Assembly (NCBI RefSeq): GCF_003443875.1
Contig: NZ_CP027482.1
Coordinates: 496,001-560,000 of the forward strand
DNA from: Aeromicrobium sp. A1-2
GTDB taxonomy: Bacteria; Actinomycetota; Actinomycetes; Propionibacteriales; Nocardioidaceae
Reading direction: 5' to 3'
Length of the DNA stretch: 64,000 nucleotides
Positions within the stretch are counted from its first letter, which is position 1. Each line of letters starts with the position of its first letter. Positions 41,101-49,198 of this stretch are shown here, in pieces. The notes beneath the pieces are model-generated. The model had not been told where the DNA came from. It did no database searches and was given only the letters and a program-made list of their open reading frames with translations. Position numbers and translations under genes: made by a program.

Positions 41101-41319
41101 GAGCTCGCCAGGGCTCCCGGCCTCCCGGTCGTGCAGCGCCAGTCGACGCCTGACCCCGATGCACCGTTCTTCGCCTACGACCTGCTGGCCCGGTCGACCC
41201 ACACGCTGCGGGCCGAGCAGTTCTCCGCAACCCCCAACGACAGGTGCGCGGCCTGCGCGTTCCGACGGTCGTGCCCTGCCCAGGATGGCCAGCCCACCGT
41301 GACCGAGGACGTTCGATGA
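38140..41319 (+). CDS. adnA: AdnA subunit of the AdnAB helicase-nuclease
   Basis: A 1,059-residue UvrD-like motor-nuclease that, with AdnB, resects double-strand DNA breaks. Walker A GPGTGKT is at 40-46, motif II VVDEYQDTDPAQ near 243, and RSKGLEWDLVVV marks motif V/VI. The C-terminal RecB-type nuclease has DFKTGKVKPS (about 939), and four Cys (one near 812 in CALRWF, three in RCAACAFRRSC near 1036-1046) suit an AddB-like iron-sulfur cluster. Its stop overlaps the adnB ATG (ATGA), ensuring equal synthesis. Confidence 0.92.
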   Translation: MPVEYVLRPTVPDVADAPDLDLSQRAVVEHRGGPLLVLAGPGTGKTTTLVELVVDRVAQGVAPEDVLVLTFSRKAAQDVRQRISRRLTGGVVPAMTFHSYCYGLVRADSQPEEFADPLRLLSAPEQEWRVAEILLGATEMGRVTWPDELAPALRTRGIAREIADFMSKARALGLEPESLRQLATARDEPVWSSLASLWSEYDQVLSLAREADYSGLVDDALGVLVAADEADELARHQPRLLVVDEYQDTDPAQVNLLRTLVGPHTELVAFGDPDQSIYAFRGADIRGVWAFGEHFGSEARPARTLSLQHCRRLGPELLAASREIVRPMGISGGMDVEEFTSFRHPLPASTTGRVETPTFTDPRAEAEHIALLLARAHLDDEVPYDEMAVLVRGVSSIAPIERALREAGVPVEVAGDEIPLARQAAVRALFHAAECAQAVAQQRTMVPEQAETLLVGPLGRLDPSEMRVLARLLRRRHADDSGELLDSRELLAECLVEPALLFAIEPHGPHGGLVSRVQRIARLLRTTADLILGHAPAEHVLWALWDGSGWPRRLVAAAETGDAEAHRDLDAVVALFDDAARAEERGGRAEIGTYLDAIQAQQIPSDTLAERGIRGRAVRLMTAHRSKGLEWDLVVVAGVQDGVWPAVRPPHSLLRSERLDPRGDGRPPTFGALLAEERRLFYVAATRARLRLIVTAVASAASDGDQPSRFHQQLEALATTAPSPVPLPRPRRGATMRGVVTELRLIAEEGGSDDERDGAARRLAVLAGEGVHVASPDRWWGLAELTESDEPVRPVDEPLALSGTTVDGLTSCALRWFLSREAKGESGSSTAQGFGLAVHVLAAELVADPPIDADTLVRHLDAVWHQLDFDTSWIAARERAEADAAVHRLVRWHRDRGERAVLGAEVEFVVEIPVGDDVVRLRGSMDRVEIDAAGRAHVVDFKTGKVKPSAADLQEHAQLGVYQVAVAHGAIPDHDVSGGAELVHLRQELARAPGLPVVQRQSTPDPDAPFFAYDLLARSTHTLRAEQFSATPNDRCAACAFRRSCPAQDGQPTVTEDVR

Positions 41320-44300
41320 CCCGCCTGATCCATGACGTGACGCACCTGTGTGAGGTGCTCGGCATCGCGTTCAGCGACGAGCAGACGACCGCGATCACCG
41401 CCCCGTGGGACCGACCCGGCGTGATCGTGGCGGGCGCCGGATCCGGCAAGACCACCGTGATGGCGGCGCGCGTCGTGTGGCTGGTGGGTCACGAAGGTGT
41501 CGCCCCCGGCTCGATCCTGGGTCTGACGTTCACTCGCAAGGCAGCAGCTGAGCTGGGCCGCAAGGTCCGCGACGACCTGCTGGCGATGGCCGACACGCCG
41601 ACGGTGCTCGATCTGCTCGACGCCCAGGGCGAGCCGACCGTGGGCACGTACAACGCCTTCGCCGGCACTCTCATCACCGAGCACGGGCTCCGGCTCGGGC
41701 TCGAGACGGATCTTCAGCTGACGTCGGACGCGACCCGGTTCCAACGGGCCGCACGGGTCATCCGCCGCTACCGCGAGCCGTTGCCCAACATCGGCGTTCA
41801 GCTCGCCGAGACCATCGTGCGCGTGCTCGCGCTCGACGGCGCACTGTCGGAGCACCTCGTGACGCCCGATCGGCTCCGCGAGCACGACGCCGGCGTGGTT
41901 GCGACGATCGACGGGATGGCCGCGCCGGTCAAACCGCTGCTCAAGGCCCGCGCGGCTGCGCTGGAGCGCATCGATCTCAGCCGCCTTGTGGAGGCCTACC
42001 GCGACGACAAGCGCTTCGCGGGCGTCATGGACTTCTCCGACCAGATGGCCGGCGGCGCACGCCTGGCGATCGAGCGTCCCGAGGTCGGCGAGATGATGCG
42101 CGAGCGGTTCGAGGCCGTGATGCTCGACGAGTACCAGGACACCTCGGTGGCCCAGCGGCTGATGTTGCAGGGCCTCTTCGCCGGTGGGCACGCGATCACC
42201 GCCGTGGGTGATCCTGCGCAGGCGATCTACGGCTGGCGCGGCGCCTCGGCCGACAACATTGCGCGGTTCCACGAGCACTTCCCAGCACGCGACGCAGCCA
42301 CCGGCGTGACGTACGGCCTGCGCACGAGCCGGCGCTGCCATCCCGACATCCTGGACGTGGCCAACCGGGCCGCCGCTCCCTACTACGCAGCCCACCCCGA
42401 GCTCGCGCCACTGATGGCGCCGGAGCGGGAGCCCGAGCGCCCGGCGGAAATCACTGCGGCGCTGTTCGACACAGTCAGCGATGAGTCGGCGGCACTTGTC
42501 GACGACGTCGTCGCGGCTCGTGAGCGCAATTCGGGCGAGTCCGTGGCGATCCTCGTCCGCACCCGCAGCGAGATGCCTGCGCTGACCGCCGCGCTGCGTG
42601 GCCGGGGGATCGACGCCGAGGTGGTGGGGCTCGCCGGGCTGCTGACCCTGCCGCACGTCAACGACGTCGTGAGCCTGTTGGAGGTCGTCTCCGACGCGAC
42701 GGCCAATGCCTCACTGCTGCGGCTGCTGACCGGCGATCGGTGGCGTGTCGGCGCGCGCGACCTTGCACTCCTCGGCCAGCGTGCCTCCGCCCTGGCCCGA
42801 GGGCTGGCCGCTCCGGGCACTGATTCCCTGGACGGACGCCTGAGTGATGCGGTCAGCGGTTCGGACCCGACCGAGATCATCTCGTTGTCCGATGCCCTCG
42901 ACGATCCCGGCAACCTGCCCTACTCGGCTGCCGCTCGCGAGCGATTCGTCGAGATCGCCGATGTCGTGCGGTCCGTGCGACGCAGCCTCGGTGGTGCCGT
43001 TGCCGACGTCGTCCAGCTCGCCGTACGACGTCTTGACCTCGATGTCGAGACTGCCCTGCTGGGCACCGGCGCGGCAGCCGATCTCGCGTCGCTGGTCGAT
43101 GTCGCGGCTGGCTTCTCCACGGTCGGCGATGTCGACACGCTGCCGGGATTCGTCGCCTACCTGCGTGCCGAGGAGGAGTTCGGCAACGGTCTTGAGGTGC
43201 CCGACCGGGCCCGCGACGGTGCGGTGCAGATTCTGACGATCCACACGGCCAAAGGCCTGGAGTGGGACCGGGTGTTCGTCCCGTACGTCGTGGGTGGTTC
43301 CTTCCCGAGCTCGCAGGGTCGTGACCGCTGGACGTCCAACGCCAAGGGCTTTCCCTACCCGTTGCGGGGCGATGCCGATGTGCTGCCGCGGCTCGCGGAG
43401 TGGACCAGCAAGGGTCTGACCGCCCTGACCGGCGAGTACGTCCAGGAGGCGCTGTCAGAGGAGGTCCGGCTCGCGTACGTTGCGTTCACCCGCGCCCGGA
43501 CCGCGCTGCACGTCAGCGGCCACCGGTGGGGCCGCACCCAGAAGACCCCGCGCAAGCTCTCGGACTTCCTCGAGGCCGTTGCCGAGACGTGCCGCGCGCA
43601 GTCCCGTCCGGTCACGCAGTGGTCTGCCGAGCCCGCACCGGACGACGTCAACCCCGAGCTGCAGGTCACCCCGACGAGCTGGCCGCTCGCCCGACCACCC
43701 ATGCCGCGGCGTGAACGGGCTGCCGATCTCGTGCGTCGCCACATCGATGAGCCGCAGGATGTCGGGCCGGCCGAGGAGTCCGAGCGACTCGCCGCGATCG
43801 ACCGTGAGCTGCAGGCGCTCCGGGCCCGCGCGGCCAGTGCGGACGGCCCCATGGAGGTGCCGGTGCCCGCCTCGCTCTCAGCGACCGCGGCGATGGCGCT
43901 GGTCGACGATCCCCAGGAGTTTGCCCGGTCGCTCGTACGTCCCGTGCCTCGCCAGCCGTCCGCCGCGGCGCGACTCGGCACCCGGTTCCACGCCTGGGTC
44001 GAGACGCACTTTGGGCAGCAGCCGTTGCTGGATCCGTCCGAGCTCCCGGGCCGGGCCGACTCGGGGCTCGAGACCGATGCGGAGCTGGCCGAGGTCGTCG
44101 AACGTTTCCTGACCGGTCCCTACGCCGATGCGGTGGCCCACGCGATCGAGGCGCCGTTCTCGTTGCTCCTCGGCGACCAGCAGATCGTCGGGCGCATCGA
44201 CGCAGTGTTCGAGACGGCCCTGCCTGACGGCTCGAGGGGCTACGAGGTCGTCGACTGGAAGACCAACCACAAGGCGACCGCCGACCCGCTCCAGCTGGCG

Positions 44301-44447
44301 ATCTACCGGCTCGCGTGGGCTGAGCAGCGCGGGATCGACCCGGCATCCGTGACCGCCGCGTTCTACTACGTGCGGCTGGGCGAGGTCCAACGACACGACG
44401 ACCTTCCAGACCGCGACGAGCTCGGGCGGAGGCTCGGACTAGCGTAG
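41316..44447 (+). CDS. adnB: AdnB subunit of the AdnAB helicase-nuclease
   Basis: A 1,043-residue partner of AdnA. Walker A GAGSGKTT at 40-47, motif II VMLDEYQDTSVAQR near 269, IHTAKGLEWDRVFVP, and a C-terminal nuclease with VDWKTNHKATADP near 979. In mycobacteria AdnB is the lead motor and both subunits cut DNA. The ATG overlaps adnA by four bases. The -10 of nudC lies within its last codons. Confidence 0.92.
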   Translation: MTRLIHDVTHLCEVLGIAFSDEQTTAITAPWDRPGVIVAGAGSGKTTVMAARVVWLVGHEGVAPGSILGLTFTRKAAAELGRKVRDDLLAMADTPTVLDLLDAQGEPTVGTYNAFAGTLITEHGLRLGLETDLQLTSDATRFQRAARVIRRYREPLPNIGVQLAETIVRVLALDGALSEHLVTPDRLREHDAGVVATIDGMAAPVKPLLKARAAALERIDLSRLVEAYRDDKRFAGVMDFSDQMAGGARLAIERPEVGEMMRERFEAVMLDEYQDTSVAQRLMLQGLFAGGHAITAVGDPAQAIYGWRGASADNIARFHEHFPARDAATGVTYGLRTSRRCHPDILDVANRAAAPYYAAHPELAPLMAPEREPERPAEITAALFDTVSDESAALVDDVVAARERNSGESVAILVRTRSEMPALTAALRGRGIDAEVVGLAGLLTLPHVNDVVSLLEVVSDATANASLLRLLTGDRWRVGARDLALLGQRASALARGLAAPGTDSLDGRLSDAVSGSDPTEIISLSDALDDPGNLPYSAAARERFVEIADVVRSVRRSLGGAVADVVQLAVRRLDLDVETALLGTGAAADLASLVDVAAGFSTVGDVDTLPGFVAYLRAEEEFGNGLEVPDRARDGAVQILTIHTAKGLEWDRVFVPYVVGGSFPSSQGRDRWTSNAKGFPYPLRGDADVLPRLAEWTSKGLTALTGEYVQEALSEEVRLAYVAFTRARTALHVSGHRWGRTQKTPRKLSDFLEAVAETCRAQSRPVTQWSAEPAPDDVNPELQVTPTSWPLARPPMPRRERAADLVRRHIDEPQDVGPAEESERLAAIDRELQALRARAASADGPMEVPVPASLSATAAMALVDDPQEFARSLVRPVPRQPSAAARLGTRFHAWVETHFGQQPLLDPSELPGRADSGLETDAELAEVVERFLTGPYADAVAHAIEAPFSLLLGDQQIVGRIDAVFETALPDGSRGYEVVDWKTNHKATADPLQLAIYRLAWAEQRGIDPASVTAAFYYVRLGEVQRHDDLPDRDELGRRLGLA

Positions 44448-44451
44448 CGGC
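44440..44451 (+). promoter_or_regulatory. Leaderless -10 element of nudC
   Basis: TAGCGT (44440-44445), six bases, then GTG 44452. It is embedded in the end of adnB, so nudC can be transcribed separately from adnAB. Confidence 0.55.
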
Positions 44452-45312
44452 GTGGACTACGCCTTCGATCGGACCCAGCACGACCGCGCCGCGCACCTGC
44501 GCAAGGACGACGGCTGGCGGGACCCCGGCGTCCGTGTGATGGTGATCGGTGGTGAGCACGTTGCGACAGTCGACGGGCAAAGCATCCGGTGGATCACGAT
44601 GGACAACGCGCCGGACGGCGAGTGGATCTTCCTCGGGGTCCGCGACGGCGTCCGCCACGCTGCCGTGATCGTCGATCGAGTGCCACGCGAGCTGGAACCC
44701 CTCAGCCTGCGGTTCCTGGGCCTCACGATCGCGGCCGACGACGCCTCGCTCGCGGTCCACGCGGTCGGCATCGCCCGCTGGCACGAGAACCATCGGCACT
44801 GCGCCAAGTGCGGACAGCCCTCCGACATCGCCGACGCCGGGCACGTGCGGATCTGCCCGAGCTGCGGCACCCACCACTTTCCACGTACGGACCCGGCCGT
44901 GATCATGCTGATCACCGACGGCGACGACCGCGCCCTGCTGGGCCGGCAGCCGGTCTGGCCCGAGGGACGGTTCTCGACCCTCGCCGGCTTCGTCGAGCCC
45001 GGGGAGTCCCTGGGCGACGCGGTGCGCCGTGAGGTGATGGAAGAGGTGGGGATCCGGGTCGGCGAGGTCACGTACGCCGGGAGCCAGCCGTGGCCATTCC
45101 CGTCGAGTCTTATGCTGGGCTACTTCGGTGAGGCGCTGTCCACCGACATCGTGGTCGACAAGCACGAGATCGCCGAAGCGCGCTGGTTCAGTCGGGACGA
45201 GGTCACCGAAATGACGGCCGCCTCCGAGCTCGTGCTGCCACCCAACGTTTCGATCTCCCGTTGGCTGCTCCAGACCTGGCACGGCGGCACGATCCACGGC
45301 AAGTGGGCCTAA
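44452..45312 (+). CDS. nudC: NAD+ diphosphatase NudC
   Basis: A 286-residue Nudix hydrolase that splits NAD(H) to NMN(H) and AMP and can remove NAD caps from RNA. The zinc ribbon (CAKCGQPS...CPSCGTHHFP), the Nudix box (GFVEPGESLGDAVRREVMEEVGI) and the NudC-specific SQPWPFPSS are present. The GTG start has a leaderless-type promoter. In M. tuberculosis the same order adnAB-nudC-mrx-uvrD2 occurs. Confidence 0.93.
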   Translation: MDYAFDRTQHDRAAHLRKDDGWRDPGVRVMVIGGEHVATVDGQSIRWITMDNAPDGEWIFLGVRDGVRHAAVIVDRVPRELEPLSLRFLGLTIAADDASLAVHAVGIARWHENHRHCAKCGQPSDIADAGHVRICPSCGTHHFPRTDPAVIMLITDGDDRALLGRQPVWPEGRFSTLAGFVEPGESLGDAVRREVMEEVGIRVGEVTYAGSQPWPFPSSLMLGYFGEALSTDIVVDKHEIAEARWFSRDEVTEMTAASELVLPPNVSISRWLLQTWHGGTIHGKWA

Positions 45313-45336
45313 CCACACCCTCACCCGCACCCCCTC

Positions 45337-45431
45337 GCTGACGGGTCACTTTTCGGGGTGCGAGGGGTCACAAATGCTCGCGAACCGGAGCAGCAAGTGA
45401 CCCCTCAGCAGACGAAAAGTGACCCGTCAGC
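45337..45431. repeat. Second GCTGACGGGTCACTT repeat element
   Basis: GCTGACGGGTCACTTTT (45337-45353) pairs perfectly over 17 bases with AAAAGTGACCCGTCAGC (45415-45431). Inside lie a partial forward unit (45360-45371) and an inverted variant AAGTGACCCCTCAGC (45395-45409). Like the cluster at 29336-29496 it fills the gap between two convergent genes (nudC and mycoredoxin). Confidence 0.8.
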
Positions 45432-45447
45432 GGAAGGGGGGGAGGGG

Positions 45448-45690
45448 TCAGGAGGCGAGCTGGGCCTTGATCTGGGCCATCGACGGGTTCGACAGTGCGG
45501 TGCCGTCGGCGAAGATCAGCGTCGGGACGGTCTGGTTGCCGCCATTGGCCTGCTCGACGATGAACTGGGCATCAGGAACCTGCTCGATGTCCACCTCGTC
45601 GAATGAGATGCCCTCTCGCTTGAGCTGGCTCTTCAGACGGTGGCAGTAGCCACACCAGGGGGTGGAGTACATCGTGAACGTGCCCGACAT
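45448..45690 (-). CDS. mrx1: Mycoredoxin (glutaredoxin-like)
   Basis: An 80-residue thioredoxin-fold protein with active site C13-G-Y-C16 (STPWCGYCHRLKSQL) and the cis-Pro loop (NGGNQTVPTLIFADGT). Mycoredoxins reduce mycothiol-mixed disulfides using mycothiol. A GGAG ribosome site precedes the ATG. It is divergent from uvrD2, as is Rv3198A. Confidence 0.9.
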   Translation of the reverse strand: MSGTFTMYSTPWCGYCHRLKSQLKREGISFDEVDIEQVPDAQFIVEQANGGNQTVPTLIFADGTALSNPSMAQIKAQLAS

Positions 45691-45774
45691 GGAGTGTCTC
45701 CTTCGACGACTAGGGTTGATCACCTCAACACCGACACCGCTGCGCCCATTCCACGACCACCCTGAGGAGCCCGT

Positions 45775-47817
45775 GTGCCCGACGCCGACGACCTGCTGAC
45801 GGGACTCGACCCCGAGCAGCGCGAGGTGGCCCAGGCGCTGCGCGGACCGGTCAGCGTCGTCGCGGGTGCCGGCACCGGCAAGACCCGGGCGATCACGCAC
45901 CGCATGGCGTACGGCGTCGCGACCGGCGTCTACAAACCCATGGAGGTCCTGGCGGTCACCTTCACGACTCGCGCGGCCGGTGAGATGCGCACCCGGTTGC
46001 GTCAGCTCGGAGCGGACGGCGTCCAGGCCCGCACATTCCACTCCGCGGCGCTCCGGCAGGCACGCTACTTCTGGCCCCAGGTCTATGGCGGTGAGTTCCC
46101 CGAGGTCACAGCCTCGAAGTTCGGCCTCGTCGCCGAGGCCGCCAAACGACTCGGCATTCGCACCGACACCCCGTTGCTGCGCGACCTGTCGTCGGAGATC
46201 GAGTGGGCCAAAGTCTCCAACATCCGGCCGTCGGCCTACGCCTCGGCCGCCGGACCGGCGCGCCGCGAGGTCGCCGACCTTGACCACCCGACCGTCGCCA
46301 ACTTGATGACCGCCTACGAGGACGTCAAGCGCGACCGGGGGCGTATCGACATGGAGGACATCCTGCTGATCACGGCGGCGATCCTCGCCGACGACGAGCG
46401 CATCGCGGCCCAGGTGCGCCAGCAGTATCGCTGGTTCGTGGTCGACGAGTTCCAGGACGTCAACCCGCTCCAGTCAACCCTGCTGGAGCTGTGGCTCGGC
46501 GGTCGCAACGACATCTGCGTCGTCGGCGATCCACGCCAGACGATCTACTCCTTCGCGGGGGCCTCGCCCCAGATCCTCGCGTCGTTCGCCCGCCGCCACG
46601 AGGGCGCCCAGCGCATCGAGCTGGCCCGCAACTACCGCTCGACCCCGCAGATCGTCGCCGCGGCCAACGCGGTCTTCACCCGGGTTGCCGGCAATGACGG
46701 CGTACGCCTGCAGTCCCAGCAGGAGCCGGGTGACCCGGTGACGTACATCGGATTCCCTGACGAGCAGGCCGAGGCCAGTGCCGTCGCGAGCGAGATCGCG
46801 CTGCTGCACCGCCGCGGCGTCTCCTACAAGGAGATGGCGATCCTGTTCCGCATCAACGCCCAGTCCGAGGCGTTCGAAGAGGCGCTGGGAGAGCACGGCG
46901 TGCCCTACGTGCTGCGGGGCGTCGAGGGCTTCTTCCGCCGCGCCGAGGTACGCCAGGCGGTCACCCTGCTGCGCGGCTCGGCACGCGGTGGCGAGGGCGG
47001 CGGCCAGCTCGTCGACGAGGTACGGGCGATCTTCTCCGCGATGGGCCACACCGACGACCCCCCGACCGGGGCCGGAGCCGTCCGTGACCGGTGGGAGTCC
47101 CTCCACGCGATCGTGTCGATGGCGACCGAACTGGCAGAGTCCAATGACGCCGCAGACCTCACCGCGCTGGTCGCCGACCTCGACCGCCGGGCCGATCAGG
47201 CGCACGCGCCGGCCGCAGATGGTGTGACGCTGGCGACCCTGCACTCGGCCAAGGGGTTGGAGTGGGACGCGGTCTTCTGCGTCGGGATGCACGAGGGCAT
47301 GATGCCCAGCGTCCACGCCGACACCCCTGAAGCGGTAGAGGAGGAACGTCGGCTGTTCTACGTCGGACTGACCCGCGCCCGGCACGACCTGATGATCTCG
47401 TGGGCCGCAACCCGCAACCGCGGTGGGCGGGGCAACCGCCGGCCGACCAGGTTCCTCGACTCGTTGCTGCCCGCCGACCACGCGGCCCGCCAGACCGCCC
47501 GTCAGCCTCGCGAGCGCAAGGTCGCCAAGTGCCGGGTGTGCAACACGGTGCTTGCCGTCGCCGACCGCAAGCGGGGCCGCTGCGAGGACTGTCCAGCGAC
47601 GTACGACGAGAACCTCTACGAGCTGTTGCGGGCGTGGCGCACCGACCAGGCCACCGAGCAGGGCAAACCCGCCTACGTGATCTTCACCGACGCGACGCTG
47701 CAGGCGATCGCCGAGTCCAAGCCGGCCGATTCCGACGCCCTGGCGAAGGTGCCAGGCATCGGGCCGGCCAAGCTCGACAAGTACGCCGAGTCGGTCCTCG
47801 AGCTGATCAATCGCTGA
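45775..47817 (+). CDS. uvrD2: ATP-dependent DNA helicase UvrD2
   Basis: A 680-residue superfamily 1 helicase for DNA repair. Walker A GAGTGKT (31-37), motif II VVDEFQDVNPLQ, SAKGLEWDAVFC and GLTRARHDLMIS are present. The actinobacteria-specific tetracysteine CRVC...CEDC links the motor to a C-terminal HRDC domain (about 605-680), which defines UvrD2. GTG start after GAGGAG. Its end overlaps the ABC1 kinase gene by 11 bases, tail to tail, leaving no space for the whiB7 gene found near here in mycobacteria. Confidence 0.93.
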   Translation: MPDADDLLTGLDPEQREVAQALRGPVSVVAGAGTGKTRAITHRMAYGVATGVYKPMEVLAVTFTTRAAGEMRTRLRQLGADGVQARTFHSAALRQARYFWPQVYGGEFPEVTASKFGLVAEAAKRLGIRTDTPLLRDLSSEIEWAKVSNIRPSAYASAAGPARREVADLDHPTVANLMTAYEDVKRDRGRIDMEDILLITAAILADDERIAAQVRQQYRWFVVDEFQDVNPLQSTLLELWLGGRNDICVVGDPRQTIYSFAGASPQILASFARRHEGAQRIELARNYRSTPQIVAAANAVFTRVAGNDGVRLQSQQEPGDPVTYIGFPDEQAEASAVASEIALLHRRGVSYKEMAILFRINAQSEAFEEALGEHGVPYVLRGVEGFFRRAEVRQAVTLLRGSARGGEGGGQLVDEVRAIFSAMGHTDDPPTGAGAVRDRWESLHAIVSMATELAESNDAADLTALVADLDRRADQAHAPAADGVTLATLHSAKGLEWDAVFCVGMHEGMMPSVHADTPEAVEEERRLFYVGLTRARHDLMISWAATRNRGGRGNRRPTRFLDSLLPADHAARQTARQPRERKVAKCRVCNTVLAVADRKRGRCEDCPATYDENLYELLRAWRTDQATEQGKPAYVIFTDATLQAIAESKPADSDALAKVPGIGPAKLDKYAESVLELINR

Positions 47818-49171
47818 AGCCGGGCAGCGACTCTTCGAGGATCGCCCGGAACGGTGCGGTGGCGCCCAGCTGGCTGAGCACCCCGATCCCGCCGACCCAC
47901 ACCCGGTGGATTAGCAGGTACTGCGGCGGCAGGTTGATCTTCATCGCGGTGCCCATGCCCTCGGCGTTCGGAGCACTGACCCGCAGCGTCTGGGCCCGCA
48001 TCCATTCCCGGCTGAACGCGAAGCGATCGACCCGCGCGGGCTCGACGAACGGTCCGATGTAGCGCGCGATCGTCTCGGCGTCCAGGTCGGTGGTCCGCTT
48101 GATGAAACCCTCCTCGCGCAGACCCTCGACCACGAGGTCGAAACGCTCGTCGACGGCACACCGCAGCAGGCGGCCCATCGACTCGGGCAGGCCCTCGGGC
48201 AGCCGGGCGACCGCACCGAAGTCGACGACGCCGAGGCGGCCGTCGGGCATGATCCGGAAGTTGCCCGGGTGGGGGTCGGCGTGCAGCATCCCGGCCCGGG
48301 TCGGGCCGGCGAACAGGAACCGCACGTACGCCTCGCCGTACCGGTCGCGCTCCTCCTGCGTGCCGGCCGTGATGACCTGGGCGAGCGAATGGTCGCTCTC
48401 CAGCCAGGTCGAGACGAGGGCGCGCTCGGTGTGCGCCACGACGTGCGGGACGACGATCTCGGGGTCGCCTTCGAACTCGGCGGCGAAGACACTCTGTGCG
48501 CCGGCTTCGAGGGAGTAGTCCAGTTCCTCGGCGACGCGGTCCTGCAGCTCCTGGACCAGAGGCTTGACGTCCAGGCCCGGGGCCAAGGTGCCGAACAGGC
48601 GGGCCAGCCGGGCGATCTGCTTGAGGTCAGAGGTCAGGGCCTTGGCCGCGCCGGGATATTGCAGCTTGACCGCGACGTCCTGTCCGTCGGCCCACACCGC
48701 GCGGTGCACCTGGCCGATCGATGCGGACGCGGCCGGCGCGTCCTCGAACGAGGTGAACTGCTGCCGCCAGTTCGGGCCGAACTCCTGGGCGAGCACCCGG
48801 TGCACCGTACCGGGAGGCATAGGTGGCGCGGAGTCCTGGAGCTTGACCAGAGTCTCGCGGTAGGGGCCGATGAACTCCTCGGGCAGCGCGGCCTCGAAGA
48901 TGCTCATGGCCTGGCCGAACTTCATCGCGCCGCCCTTGAGCTGGCCGAGCACCGAGAAGATCTGGTCCGCCGTACGCCGTTGGACCTCGCTGAGGACCAG
49001 ATTGGCCGGGGCGCCGACCATGCGTTTGCCGAGGCCGAGAGTCGTCCGTCCCGCGAACCCGACCGGCAGGGATGCCAGCCGCGCGGTCCGCAGGAAGGCG
49101 CTGCCGGTCAGCGGCCGCCCCTTGGGCTCGCCCCGCTCGGTTGATCCACTCAGGTCAGGGGTGTCAGGCAC
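47807..49171 (-). CDS. ABC1/UbiB-family atypical kinase
   Basis: A 454-residue ADCK/UbiB-type protein. The Ala-rich loop and KxGQ motif (LKGGAMKFGQAMS), the ExD-like SIGQVHRAVWADGQDVAVKLQYPG, HADPHPGNF and VVDFGAVARLP (Mg-binding DFG) are present. These proteins act as ATPases in quinone or lipid metabolism. GTG start with TATCCT six bases upstream, so probably leaderless. Orthologous in position to Rv3197. Confidence 0.9.
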   Translation of the reverse strand: MPDTPDLSGSTERGEPKGRPLTGSAFLRTARLASLPVGFAGRTTLGLGKRMVGAPANLVLSEVQRRTADQIFSVLGQLKGGAMKFGQAMSIFEAALPEEFIGPYRETLVKLQDSAPPMPPGTVHRVLAQEFGPNWRQQFTSFEDAPAASASIGQVHRAVWADGQDVAVKLQYPGAAKALTSDLKQIARLARLFGTLAPGLDVKPLVQELQDRVAEELDYSLEAGAQSVFAAEFEGDPEIVVPHVVAHTERALVSTWLESDHSLAQVITAGTQEERDRYGEAYVRFLFAGPTRAGMLHADPHPGNFRIMPDGRLGVVDFGAVARLPEGLPESMGRLLRCAVDERFDLVVEGLREEGFIKRTTDLDAETIARYIGPFVEPARVDRFAFSREWMRAQTLRVSAPNAEGMGTAMKINLPPQYLLIHRVWVGGIGVLSQLGATAPFRAILEESLPGFSD

Positions 49172-49183
49172 ATCGTCAGGATA
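49172..49183 (-). promoter_or_regulatory. Leaderless -10 element of the ABC1 kinase gene
   Basis: TATCCT (minus strand, 49183-49178), six bases, then GTG 49171. Confidence 0.6.
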
Positions 49184-49198
49184 GTCCGGACAGCCTCG

